A stretch of DNA of 64,000 bases from assembly GCF_004403985.1 (NCBI RefSeq), contig NZ_SOHL01000008.1, positions 124,001 to 188,000 on the forward strand. Direction: 5' to 3'. Shown one piece after another: positions 26,479-34,707 of the stretch. The stretch's first letter is position 1. Each line of letters opens with the position of its first letter. A program made the translations under genes and the position numbers. The DNA comes from Cryobacterium gelidum. Lineage in GTDB: Bacteria > Actinomycetota > Actinomycetes > Actinomycetales > Microbacteriaceae. The notes beneath the pieces are model-generated. The model was not told the origin of the DNA. It ran no database searches and saw nothing but the letters and a program-made list of their open reading frames with translations.

Positions 26479-29189
26479 CGCGCCGTATATTCGCCACGGA
26501 TTCGATCTGGGCCCGCGCAGGCGCCAGCGGAATCGTCGTTGGACTCGTCGTAGGAATCGGCGTGTCCGTGCTGGCTTCGTTCGCCCCGTCGGCGGCATCC
26601 GCCGACACGTCGAGCGCCGTGACGGTGAATGCATCCAGCGCCATCACGCCGGCTGGGTCTCCGTTTCCTGACCTAGCTGTGACGGTCTCGAAGACGACGG
26701 ACCTTACTTCAGAGGGAGTGCTCGTCAGCTGGACGGGTGCGGGCAACAAGAAGTCCACGCGCCCGCAGGGCAATGTGGGCGGCGAGAACTTTTTGCAGAT
26801 CGCGCAGTGCTGGGGCGAGGACCAAGACAATCCGGGTCACCCCGACCGTACGACCTGCCAGTATGGCGCGTTCGCAAATGCTGGCCGCGACTCCGGAGTT
26901 CTGCCCAACATTGACCCCGAAGACGCCGATGCGGTCGAGGCAGCCAAGGGGCTGGCACCGAACATCGCTTCAGAGGACGAAAAGTACACCACCCCAAACT
27001 ACGGACTGTCGGCAAGTCCGTTCACTGCCATCCCGTTCAAGGCAGCCAGCGGCGAGCTCATCTCCGCGGTCTTCAAGAACCCGGGCTCTTCGGTGCTGAC
27101 TCATTACATTAGTGACAAGGCGGGCAAGGTGCAGACCGCCCGCGGGGACCCGACGCCCGAAGGTGTTCCCCTGCCCAGCGGCATCGTCGGCGTTGACCTG
27201 GCATCGAACCAGTACTACACCCAGTTCACCTCGAATGAAGTCAAGTGGGCCGGGTCTGATGACAGCGGTACAGGTTCGGCCAAGTTCGAGATGCAGACAT
27301 CGATGCAATCGCCCGGCCTCGGCTGTGGCCAACCGGTCATCGTCACTGGCCAGCCCACTGTGGGCCAGTCATGCTGGCTCGTGATCATCCCCCGTGGCAC
27401 GGGTGATTCTGGCGTCACCCAGATCATCCGCCCAGGCCTGTTTTGGGATGCGTGGCAGCACAGCATCGCTGTCAAGCTCGATTTCAAGACCGTCGGAATA
27501 CGCTGTGAGATTGGTAGCTCCGAAGTGCAATTGAGCGGCAGCGAGCTCATTGCCGGAGCGGTGTCGTCCTGGCAACCAGAATTGTGCGCCGGCGCAAGCG
27601 GTTCGGCCTTCGTGCTGTCAACCGGTAGCGAGGCAGACTCGCTCGCCTCGGCCGTGCAGAAGCTCCCGGGACCACTTGCCTTCACCTCAAGGCCCTACAG
27701 CACCACCACCGCAGATCCCCTGCAGTACGCTCCAGTGGGCATTGCCGGAATCGCGGTGAGTTTTGCCATTGATAGACGTGTGACGCCATCGGGCACTGTT
27801 CCGCAGTCCTACATCGACGCCGAGACTCAACCCTTTGAGACGGTGAATCTCACGCCGCGCCTGCTCGCTAAACTGCTCACCGCATCGTACGTCGGGTCCC
27901 TGCCGCCCGGCGCCGACCTCAACCACGTGGGCTACGCGAGTTTCACCGATCAGGGCAAGAACGCCGCCAATATCACCCGCGATCCGGAGTTCCTCAAAAT
28001 CAACGACCCGGAGTGGGCCTATCAGGATCTGAACAGCATTTCGCTCTCTGACGTACTCGCGCCCTCCGGACGCTCCGACCTGGCTACCCAGGTGTGGCGC
28101 TACATTCTGGCGGATGCCGAGGCGGTCGCCTTCCTGAATGGCACTCCCGACGAGTCGGGCATGATCGTCAACCCGTACTATTCCACCAGCGCCACTGTAA
28201 ACCCGACCCGCTCGGGTCTTTCCCTGCCCAAAGACAGTTTTCCCAAGGCCGACCCCGTCGAGACAGTCAGGGGAACCTCTGCATCATCACCGGGTCCGAT
28301 CAACCTCGTGACCTGGCGCCCCTTTGCTTCCGACTGGGAAAGCGGCGCCTATTTGACCCTGCGCGGCGACGGTCTGGCCCTTGGTGAATGGGATCTCAAC
28401 GCCACACCGCACAAGTACCAGAAGGCCGTGCGCAGTCTCGCGGGCGACCAGGGTGTGCTCGGCCTTACCACGACGGCGTCTGCGGCTCGGTATCAGAATG
28501 TCACCGCGTCGCTGGAAAACGCAGCGGGTAAGTTTGTCGCGCCGACGTCCTCTTCGATGCTGGCAGCGGCGAGCGCTATGACACCGACGGCCACTCAGGC
28601 CAAGGTGTTGGAGTACGACCCAGCCTCATCGAAGGCGATCGCAGCACCCACTGCTTATCCCCTGACGATGCCCGTCTACGCCGCACTCAACCCGCTGCAG
28701 ACCGACGCTTCACTGCGAGCCAAGTACGCCAACCTCATCACCTACGCCGCTTCGCGGGGCCAAGTGCCCGGCACGGCCCTCGGGCAACTTCCCGCGGGCT
28801 ACGCGCCGATGCCGCAGTCCTGGATCGATCAAGCGCTGCTTGCGGCGACGGCGATCAAGGACGGTATTAGCCCGATTGCGCAACCGGTGCCCACAACCGG
28901 CTCCAGGGCGGCACCCATCTACGTGGATGTGCAAGCGCCCACCAATACCACTGCCGCGGCAGCGATTGTATCGGCCACGGCCGCGGTGGCTGCGGCTGCC
29001 GGGCCGGTCAGCGCGGCCGCGGCCGATCCAGTGGCAACGGGGTCCGCGGCGGGACCGCTCGTCGGCAAGCCAACCCCGGATGACCCCCCAATGGGCCCGG
29101 TCTCGGCCGCGCTTCCCGCCGGACTTCTGGCCGGCCTCCTCTCGGCCGGCGCTTTCCCCATGATTTCGCGCTTCAGGAGACGATTCTGA
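26475..29189 (+). CDS. Large secreted, membrane-anchored protein with a binding-protein-like region
   Basis: 904 residues, ATGA overlap with pstS. Signal peptide to about residue 43 (GIVVGLVVGIGVSVLASF), C-terminal hydrophobic helix (AALPAGLLAGLLSAGAF) and RFRRRF tail, so anchored outside the membrane. Residues 40-400 are a beta-rich region with six or so Cys (CWGEDQDN, TTCQYG, CGQP, SCWLVIIPRG). The stretch around 440-560 (AIDRRVTPSG, NLTPRLLAKLLTASYVG, DPEFLKIND) recalls periplasmic-binding-protein-fold proteins of actinobacteria. No enzyme motif seen. The Pst operon context suggests a role with PstS at the surface; the function is unknown. Confidence 0.8.
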   Translation: MTRRIFATDSIWARAGASGIVVGLVVGIGVSVLASFAPSAASADTSSAVTVNASSAITPAGSPFPDLAVTVSKTTDLTSEGVLVSWTGAGNKKSTRPQGNVGGENFLQIAQCWGEDQDNPGHPDRTTCQYGAFANAGRDSGVLPNIDPEDADAVEAAKGLAPNIASEDEKYTTPNYGLSASPFTAIPFKAASGELISAVFKNPGSSVLTHYISDKAGKVQTARGDPTPEGVPLPSGIVGVDLASNQYYTQFTSNEVKWAGSDDSGTGSAKFEMQTSMQSPGLGCGQPVIVTGQPTVGQSCWLVIIPRGTGDSGVTQIIRPGLFWDAWQHSIAVKLDFKTVGIRCEIGSSEVQLSGSELIAGAVSSWQPELCAGASGSAFVLSTGSEADSLASAVQKLPGPLAFTSRPYSTTTADPLQYAPVGIAGIAVSFAIDRRVTPSGTVPQSYIDAETQPFETVNLTPRLLAKLLTASYVGSLPPGADLNHVGYASFTDQGKNAANITRDPEFLKINDPEWAYQDLNSISLSDVLAPSGRSDLATQVWRYILADAEAVAFLNGTPDESGMIVNPYYSTSATVNPTRSGLSLPKDSFPKADPVETVRGTSASSPGPINLVTWRPFASDWESGAYLTLRGDGLALGEWDLNATPHKYQKAVRSLAGDQGVLGLTTTASAARYQNVTASLENAAGKFVAPTSSSMLAAASAMTPTATQAKVLEYDPASSKAIAAPTAYPLTMPVYAALNPLQTDASLRAKYANLITYAASRGQVPGTALGQLPAGYAPMPQSWIDQALLAATAIKDGISPIAQPVPTTGSRAAPIYVDVQAPTNTTAAAAIVSATAAVAAAAGPVSAAAADPVATGSAAGPLVGKPTPDDPPMGPVSAALPAGLLAGLLSAGAFPMISRFRRRF

Positions 29190-29302
29190 TGCCGCGTCCC
29201 CACTTGACGACTCGACTCGGGGCTTCGCGCCTCAGAACGATCGCCCAAGACCGGCGTGCCCGACCGGGCCCGTCTCTTGCACCACATCCGAAAGGCATCA
29301 AA

Positions 29303-30409
29303 GTGATTTCGAAGAAGACTCTTGCGCTCTGCGCAACGGTTGGCGTTGTCCTCTCCGGCTTTGCAGTTGCTTCACCGGCCACGGCCGACCCCGTCTCCAA
29401 CAGTTACAGCATTGCGGGCTCTGACACGCTCGAAGACGTCGTCAACGCCCTCGCCAATGGCACCTCGATCACCGGCTCCGGTGTTCGCACGGTCGTCAAC
29501 GGTGGCACAATCGGATCGTTCGATGCGACCGGTTCCCCTTACATCACCGCTAAGTCTGGCGGAGTTCGCTTCGGCCGTCCCAACGGATCCGGCGATGGCG
29601 TGAAAGCCCTCAGCCGCTCCATCGATGGAGCAGCCTATACCTCCGGCACGGTCGGCAGCCCGGTCAACGTCGTCATCACCGACCAGGTGGACATTGCTCG
29701 CTCCTCCAGCGCTGGCACCGCGAACGCCGCGGGCGAGCTTCTCTACGTGCCGTTCGGTCGCGACGCCATCGCATACGCGTACAAGGGCACCGCGACGGGC
29801 ATCGACGCGATGACGACCGCGCAGATGAAGAGCCTCTACGAGTGCTCCCCGGGCTTTCAGATCGGTGGCGTTACCCTCACGCCGATCATCCCGCAGGCTG
29901 GTTCGGGAACCCGCAAGGACTTCCTGATCAAGATCGGCTCCACGGAAACCCTCATGAAGACAATCGCCGAGGGCGGCTGCGTCGTCGAAGGCCAGGAGCA
30001 TGACGCGACGACATTGACAGCTGAGTCGGTCATGCCCATGGCCGTGTCCCGTTGGGTCGCCATGAACACCGGTGCTTCCTACGACAAGCGCGGCACCGGC
30101 ACGCTCGGTTCCCTCGTTTCGGGTGTCCTGCCCGTCACCGGCACCGGCACCACCATGGTTCCGAACGCCGCGTACTACGCCGACACCACCTGGGGTCGCG
30201 ACACCTACCTCGTCGTCGAGAACGCTCGCGTCGACTCTGCGAACGCCAAGTACGACGCCGGCCTGTTCGCGCTGGTTGACGCTACCCAGCCGCAGTCGCT
30301 AGCCAACTCGTCAGGCATCGTCTCCCGCTCCGGCGCTGTCAAGAAGAAGTTCGGCTTCCTCGCTCCCACCGCTGGTCTCACCGCCTTCCGCGTTGCCAAG
30401 ACTGCCTAG
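29303..30409 (+). CDS. Second PstS-like secreted binding protein
   Basis: 368 residues from GTG 29303 (AAAGG site seven bases upstream), which gives a clean signal peptide KKTLALCATVGVVLSGFAV...ATA. A longer frame from ATG 29189, overlapping the previous stop, would bury the signal peptide. The body is a PstS-type binding fold: YSIAGSDTLEDVVNAL, SGGVRFGRPNGSGDGVKAL, VDIARSSSAG, LLYVPFGRDAIAYAYKG and IIPQAGSGTRKDFL. There is no lipobox or C-terminal anchor, so it is probably released or held by a partner. The ligand is not assignable. Confidence 0.82.
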   Translation: MISKKTLALCATVGVVLSGFAVASPATADPVSNSYSIAGSDTLEDVVNALANGTSITGSGVRTVVNGGTIGSFDATGSPYITAKSGGVRFGRPNGSGDGVKALSRSIDGAAYTSGTVGSPVNVVITDQVDIARSSSAGTANAAGELLYVPFGRDAIAYAYKGTATGIDAMTTAQMKSLYECSPGFQIGGVTLTPIIPQAGSGTRKDFLIKIGSTETLMKTIAEGGCVVEGQEHDATTLTAESVMPMAVSRWVAMNTGASYDKRGTGTLGSLVSGVLPVTGTGTTMVPNAAYYADTTWGRDTYLVVENARVDSANAKYDAGLFALVDATQPQSLANSSGIVSRSGAVKKKFGFLAPTAGLTAFRVAKTA

Positions 30410-30447
30410 TCACCGCCTAACCGACTCTGAATAGGAATATAAAACTC

Positions 30448-31533
30448 ATGATGCTGAGCAAGAACACCAAGTTCATCGCTATCGGCGCCGTCACGATCGC
30501 GCTCGTCTCCGGTGCTGGCGTCTCCTCTTCATACGCCGTCGTTGCCCAGGCCAACGGCTCGGACGCACCCCTGTACGTCTACGATGCCAACGTGGCCCTC
30601 GTCACGGACCCGGCGGTCGTCTTCACCTGGGCTGGCGACAACCTGGGTGCTGGCACCGATGCGGGTTACGACACGCCGAGCTACTGCCCGGCCGGAACCA
30701 CCGGCGCGTCGACGTTCCTCGCGACCGTCGGCAACGAGCGCACCGTCGGGAACTTCGCGGCCAAGTCGGTCGCACTCTTCAACCCGAACCCCGCCGTCGC
30801 GGGAACCAAGGAACTTATCGCCGTCAACCTAACGCCCCAGAACATGACGGCCGGAACGCCGGGCCAGGCTGCGGTCAAGGCTGCGGGTGGAAAGTACAAC
30901 CTCGGTTTTGCCTGCACCACCAATAGCGGCGTGACCGTTGTCAAGTCGACTTACCGCACGATCAACATCACTCCCGGTACCGGTAATTACACGATCGAGG
31001 CACTGACGGCGGAAGCCCCGGCTCCGGCCCCGGCTCCGGCAGGCACGTCGGGAGATGTTGCTCTCGCTCCAACCACGACCGCTGCCAGCAACGGTGTACT
31101 CGCTCTCACGGTTCCGGCCGGCGCTGCGGCGTCGTTCGGCACTCCCTCGCTGGTGAACAACAAGTCGACCACGATCGGTACCCTCGGCAACATCACCGTC
31201 AATGACGGCCGGGGTGTCACGCGTGAAGGTTGGAACCTGAGCGCGACCGTCGCTGACTTCAAGAACAACGCCGACCCGACGAACATCATCAGCAAGTCGC
31301 AGCTGGGTGTTGCCCCGAAGTTGGTTGCTGCTGGAACCTCCGCCACCGGCGTCACCGCAGCAGCGGCTCAGGTAGCCGGTGCCGCTTTGGGCACCTATGC
31401 CTTCGCCTTGGGCTCGGCCGCCAACACGGTCGGTGACACCGTTTTGAACGCCGACCTGACCTTTGTCGCCCCTCAGGACAAGGCCGCTGGCACGTACACC
31501 TCGACGATGACCCTCACGGTCGTCTCGAAGTAA
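30448..31533 (+). CDS. Secreted WxL-like protein with an extra N-terminal domain
   Basis: 361 residues. Signal peptide (KFIAIGAVTIALVSGAGVSSSYA), an unrecognised domain of about 160 residues (DAPLYVYDANVALVTDPAVVF, two Cys), an Ala-Pro linker, then a WxL-like domain from about 210. It contains NGVLALTVPAG, TPSLVNNKSTTIGTLG, TREGWNLSATVADF (W-x-L) and the terminal GTYTSTMTLTVVSK. The domain is paralogous to the phase-variable gene at 32807-33787. A terminator-like hairpin follows. Likely wall-associated through the DUF916 protein next door. Confidence 0.8.
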   Translation: MMLSKNTKFIAIGAVTIALVSGAGVSSSYAVVAQANGSDAPLYVYDANVALVTDPAVVFTWAGDNLGAGTDAGYDTPSYCPAGTTGASTFLATVGNERTVGNFAAKSVALFNPNPAVAGTKELIAVNLTPQNMTAGTPGQAAVKAAGGKYNLGFACTTNSGVTVVKSTYRTINITPGTGNYTIEALTAEAPAPAPAPAGTSGDVALAPTTTAASNGVLALTVPAGAAASFGTPSLVNNKSTTIGTLGNITVNDGRGVTREGWNLSATVADFKNNADPTNIISKSQLGVAPKLVAAGTSATGVTAAAAQVAGAALGTYAFALGSAANTVGDTVLNADLTFVAPQDKAAGTYTSTMTLTVVSK

Positions 31534-31554
31534 TAGGCGTCACCAGTTGAAAGG

Positions 31555-31586
31555 GGGGAGGAGGGGCATTCGTGTCGTTCCTCCCC
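31555..31586 (+). terminator. Terminator-like hairpin after the WxL-like gene
   Basis: GGGGAGGA (31555-31562) pairs with TCCTCCCC (31579-31586), loop 16 nt, followed by TTATT. It overlaps a purine run that could also act as a ribosome binding site for a GTG at 31572. Partial termination would set the level of the downstream DUF916 and phase-variable genes. Confidence 0.6.
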
Positions 31587-31593
31587 TTATTCC

Positions 31594-31633
31594 CGCAACA
31601 CCGCAACACCGCAACACCGCAACACCGCAACAC
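31594..31633 (+). repeat. Octanucleotide tandem array, five copies of CGCAACAC
   Basis: Five perfect 8-bp units directly between the hairpin and the DUF916 gene start, ending 29 bases before the ATG at 31663. A unit length not divisible by three and perfect copies are typical of slippage-prone loci. Here a length change would alter the leader of the DUF916 gene or shift the frame from the GTG at 31572. Confidence 0.9.
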
Positions 31634-31662
31634 TCAAGCACTATTTCAGTCAGCCCCTAGAA

Positions 31663-32742
31663 ATGAGAACGTCGATCGTGAGTCTTCGCCCCCCCGCAGC
31701 ACGCCTGCTGCTCGCCCTGACCGCCGGCGTGCTGGTCACCTTAGGAATGACCGTGAGCCTCGGCGTCTCGGGAGCTTGGGCAGAAGATTCTGACGGCATC
31801 GCTGGTGCTCCTGCGGCCAACGGGGGCGTTGACCAGTCCCGCAGCCGGTTCAGCTATCAGGTTGAACCCGGCCAGACGCTTCAGGACGAGTACCTCGTGC
31901 AAAACACCGGCACCACCGTTCAGACCGTCACCGTATACGCCACGGACGCCTTCAACGCCGAGGACGGCAGTTTTGCCCTGCTTGAGGGGGGCGCGGTTGC
32001 CGTGGACGCCGGGCACTGGATCACCTTTGACAATGGCACCAACAGCATGCAGGTTGCCCTCGACCCGGGTTCCCAACGGGTGCTGCCGTTCACCATGACT
32101 ACGCCGATCGACGCTAGCCCGGGCGACCACTCCGGCGGCATGATTGTTTCGGCCCTGTCGCCAGCCGGGCAGGTCTCGGTCGACCGGCGGGTGGGCATCC
32201 GTTTGTATGTGCGTGTGAAGGGCCTCTTGCAGCCGGGCCTGACGATCAGCAGCATTGAGTCGTCGTACCAGCCGAGCATCAACCCGTTCGCTGGCGAAAC
32301 CACCATGAAGATGAGTTTGTCGAATACAGGAAACGTCTCGCTGAGCGCTGACACCGTCGCGCAGGTGCGCGGTTTCTTTGGGATTCCCCTCAGCGGACTC
32401 GTCGACCAGCAAATTCCGGAAATGTTGCCCGGCACGTCCCGCGTCGTGACCATAGTCGTGCCGGGCGTGGGCCCGTGGGTTTACCTCAACCCTCGGGTGT
32501 CCCTCGCCGCGACCATCGATGACGACGCATTGAACGCCGGTGTGCTTCCGTCGGGCGCGCGCAGCAGCGACCTTTTCGTGGTCCCGTGGGCGTTCCTGCT
32601 GCTGGTGCTTGTCGTCGGAGGAACGTGGCTCGCGGCGCGCTCTAGTCGAAAGCGCAACTCCGCGCAGGCCGCGGCTTGGATCGACTACACCGAAGCCGAG
32701 GCGCGTCGCAAGGCGCGGGAGGAAGAAGTTCTCGTCGGGTAG
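31663..32742 (+). CDS. DUF916 family WxL-interacting membrane protein, second copy
   Basis: 359 residues: signal peptide (RLLLALTAGVLVTLGMTVSL), DUF916-type extracellular region (SRSRFSYQVEPGQTLQDEYLVQ, SPGDHSGGMIVSAL, RRVGIRLYVRVKG), a second beta domain (SIESSYQPSINPFAGE), one membrane segment (FVVPWAFLLLVLVVGGTWLA, about 306-325) and a charged tail. Same architecture as 2817-3962. ATG 31663 has no clear ribosome binding site; a strong purine run lies 95 bases upstream beyond the octamer array. Flanked by two WxL-like genes, its expected partners. Confidence 0.83.
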   Translation: MRTSIVSLRPPAARLLLALTAGVLVTLGMTVSLGVSGAWAEDSDGIAGAPAANGGVDQSRSRFSYQVEPGQTLQDEYLVQNTGTTVQTVTVYATDAFNAEDGSFALLEGGAVAVDAGHWITFDNGTNSMQVALDPGSQRVLPFTMTTPIDASPGDHSGGMIVSALSPAGQVSVDRRVGIRLYVRVKGLLQPGLTISSIESSYQPSINPFAGETTMKMSLSNTGNVSLSADTVAQVRGFFGIPLSGLVDQQIPEMLPGTSRVVTIVVPGVGPWVYLNPRVSLAATIDDDALNAGVLPSGARSSDLFVVPWAFLLLVLVVGGTWLAARSSRKRNSAQAAAWIDYTEAEARRKAREEEVLVG

Positions 32743-32783
32743 GCACGCGCAGGGCACCGAAGTTGCATCGCACAGAAATAACC

Positions 32784-32796
32784 AGGGGGAACAATG
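32784..32796 (+). promoter_or_regulatory. Ribosome binding site and out-of-frame ATG of the phase-variable gene
   Basis: AGGGGGA (32784-32790) sits four bases before ATG 32794-32796. From this ATG translation reads MFHKYARTR, passes through the octamer array and stops at 32982 after 62 codons, because the mature protein is in another frame. The in-frame ATG at 32807 is 17 bases from the site, too far for normal initiation. Confidence 0.7.
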
Positions 32797-32806
32797 TTCC
32801 ATAAAT

Positions 32807-33787
32807 ATGCACGTACTCGCGTACTCGCGTACTCGCGTACTCGCGTACTCGCGTACTCGCGTACTCGCGTACTCGCGTACTCGCGTACTCGCGTACTCGC
32901 GTACTCGCGTACCCGCTGTCACGATGGCCGTCGCACTGGCGTTGGGATCGAGTTCAGCGGCAGTCAGCGCGTCGGCGGATGACGCTGAGGCCATCGACGT
33001 GAACGTATCCGTCGTCGAGGGGCTGCCCACCGGACCGGTCGACGTCGGAGTGACCCTGCCGCTGGGGGCGCACGCAGACTCCGCACCGGTGATCATTCGG
33101 GTGCATGGCCTCGAGCCCTTTTCCGATGTTGAGGTGTGGGTACACTCGATGCCTTTCTTGTTTGACAGTGGCATAGCTGATGCCGAAGGCTACTTCGAGG
33201 CCAGCGGCACTCTGCCCGCCAACCTGGAAATCGGCGGCCACACGATCACCGTGGAGGGAACGAGCGCCGATGGTAATGCGTTTATCCAGGTGGTCGCATC
33301 GTTCGCGATCATCGAAGGTGGCACGATCGATTCGGCCACTACGAGCGACAGCAACGGTGCACTCGGCCTTGTCGTGTCGGGGACGGCCGTCGCCACCTTT
33401 GGTGGCCCCACCCTCGTCAACGGTCGCTCGACCACGAGCAGATCGCTCGGCCGCGTCGTCATCTCTGACGGTCGCACCCAAACCCGTGAGGGCTGGACGC
33501 TGTCGGCGAGCGTCGCGGACTTCGTCAATGCCGCCAACGGCTCCGTGATCGGCAGCTCGCAGCTCGGGATCGTGCCGCAACTCGTCAGCACCGACGCCCA
33601 GGGAATCGGACTCTTTCCCGGCCAGGCCGCCGGATCGGTGAGCTATCCGATGAACCTGGCCTCGGGCTCTCCGGCGCAGGCAGTGGGCTTTACGGTCCTC
33701 GATGCCGGACTGACCTTTGTCGCGCCGCCGGAGAAGACCGTGGGCACCTACGAGTCAACGCTGTCGCTGACGCTCGTGTCGCAGTAG
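32807..33787 (+). CDS. WxL-like secreted protein, candidate phase-variable (apparently OFF here)
   Basis: Coordinates are the frame of the mature protein, opened by ATG 32807 (326 residues). Its N-terminus is five copies of an octapeptide (VLAYSRTR) made by the 8-bp array, then a hydrophobic core (VPAVTMAVALALGSSSAAVSA) and the secreted body. A middle domain (EAIDVNVSVVEGLPTGPVDV) precedes a C-terminal WxL-like domain (NGALGLVVSG, GPTLVNGRSTTSRSLG, REGWTLSASVADF, terminal STLSLTLVSQ), paralogous to 30448-31533. The ATG at 32794 with the good ribosome binding site is out of frame; gain of one or loss of two units would fuse it to the mature frame and give a long basic signal peptide. Confidence 0.8.
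   Translation: MHVLAYSRTRVLAYSRTRVLAYSRTRVLAYSRTRVPAVTMAVALALGSSSAAVSASADDAEAIDVNVSVVEGLPTGPVDVGVTLPLGAHADSAPVIIRVHGLEPFSDVEVWVHSMPFLFDSGIADAEGYFEASGTLPANLEIGGHTITVEGTSADGNAFIQVVASFAIIEGGTIDSATTSDSNGALGLVVSGTAVATFGGPTLVNGRSTTSRSLGRVVISDGRTQTREGWTLSASVADFVNAANGSVIGSSQLGIVPQLVSTDAQGIGLFPGQAAGSVSYPMNLASGSPAQAVGFTVLDAGLTFVAPPEKTVGTYESTLSLTLVSQ
32812..32915 (+). repeat. Octanucleotide tandem array, 12 perfect copies of CGTACTCG plus one degenerate
   Basis: Perfect units run from 32812 to 32907 and a 13th (CGTACCCG) ends at 32915. Three units make eight codons, so all three frames encode the same octapeptide cycle without a stop. The array lies in the signal-peptide coding region of a surface-protein gene, the usual position for slipped-strand phase switches. 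Confidence 0.97.
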
Positions 33788-33789
33788 CC

Positions 33790-34707
33790 GTGGGGCGAAT
33801 TCTGCGGTCGATCAAGCGTCCGGGCGATACCGCGCCCGGCCGTGTTTACCTCTCGTTAGCCCTACCGTCAGCATGCCGAAACCTTGGCCGTGCTTACTGG
33901 AGTGTGTTTAAATTACGTGCCGAACGTCGGCCTTCCACAGCGGCCCTCATCGCGCTGCTAGCGCTGACGGGCGTCGCCTGCGTCGCTGTGAACCCTGGCG
34001 TTCCGCGCGCCTTCGCTTCGACCTTCACCGCGGCGACCGATGATTCTCACGGCGTTGACCTCCACGTGACTGTGTTAGGACCGGCGGCTAGCCCCTCGCC
34101 GACACCGGCACCGTCGCAATCCCTCTTCGTGCCCTCGCGTTCATCGTCAACGGGACAGGCTTCCGTCGTGCCCGGAATCACCCAGACCACGGCAACAGGG
34201 TCCGCTGAGGCCACGCACGATCTGGGCACCAGCCCCACCGACATTGACGGTGTTTTTTATGTCAGCGGGGTCACCGCTGCTCCCGTGACTGACTTCGGGC
34301 CCGGCGGCGGCGACATCGTGCTCGCCTTCACCCTAAAGAACGTCACGACTGCCCCCGTCACGTCGCATCTCAAGTTCTGGGTTACAAACGTTTTCGGTAT
34401 GCAGCTGGCAGCCATCGACGACGTTGCGGTCACCGACCTCGCCCCGGCGGAGACCCGGACCGTGACGGCCACACTCGAGGGTGTTGGCCAATGGACAGTG
34501 TTCACGGGTCACGTGCTGCTGACCCCGCCGAGCGAGGTGCGCGGAACGGGTCTGGAACCGGTATCTAGGGATTCGCTGATCGTGATTCCCCCGTACTTCC
34601 TGCTCGTGGTCCTAGCCTCCGGTGGTGCGCTGGCACTCGTCCTGCGCGCCACGCGCATTCTCCGCAGGGCTCGCCCAACGGTAAACATGGCGGGAGTGGC
34701 ATCATGA
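33790..34707 (+). CDS. Membrane-anchored surface protein with a DUF916-like C-terminal half
   Basis: 305 residues from GTG 33790, two bases after the previous stop; GTG 33904 is an alternative start that shortens the cytoplasmic lead. Signal segment (TAALIALLALTGVACVAV) ending near AFAS, a Ser/Thr/Pro-rich stretch (about 98-150), one beta-sandwich domain (GDIVLAFTLKNVTTAPVTSHLKF, TRTVTATLEGVGQWTVF), a membrane helix (YFLLVVLASGGALALVL) and a basic tail. It looks like the second domain and anchor of DUF916 proteins without the first domain. Overlaps the sortase-like gene by 4 bp. Confidence 0.7.
   Translation: MGRILRSIKRPGDTAPGRVYLSLALPSACRNLGRAYWSVFKLRAERRPSTAALIALLALTGVACVAVNPGVPRAFASTFTAATDDSHGVDLHVTVLGPAASPSPTPAPSQSLFVPSRSSSTGQASVVPGITQTTATGSAEATHDLGTSPTDIDGVFYVSGVTAAPVTDFGPGGGDIVLAFTLKNVTTAPVTSHLKFWVTNVFGMQLAAIDDVAVTDLAPAETRTVTATLEGVGQWTVFTGHVLLTPPSEVRGTGLEPVSRDSLIVIPPYFLLVVLASGGALALVLRATRILRRARPTVNMAGVAS

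Noticed and set aside
29189..29302. ATG 29189 as start of the second PstS-like protein
   Set aside because: It would place 38 basic residues before a clear signal peptide; GTG 29303 has its own ribosome binding site and gives a normal signal peptide.
31572..31793. Open frame starting at GTG 31572 across the CGCAACAC array, as a separate gene
   Set aside because: The start lies in the loop of a terminator-like hairpin and the product after the array is a shifted reading of the DUF916 gene. Kept only as a possible alternative start after a frame change.
32812..32915. Tandem array considered as a CRISPR array
   Set aside because: Units are 8 bp, contiguous and without spacers; no cas genes nearby. 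It is a simple-sequence repeat inside a coding region.
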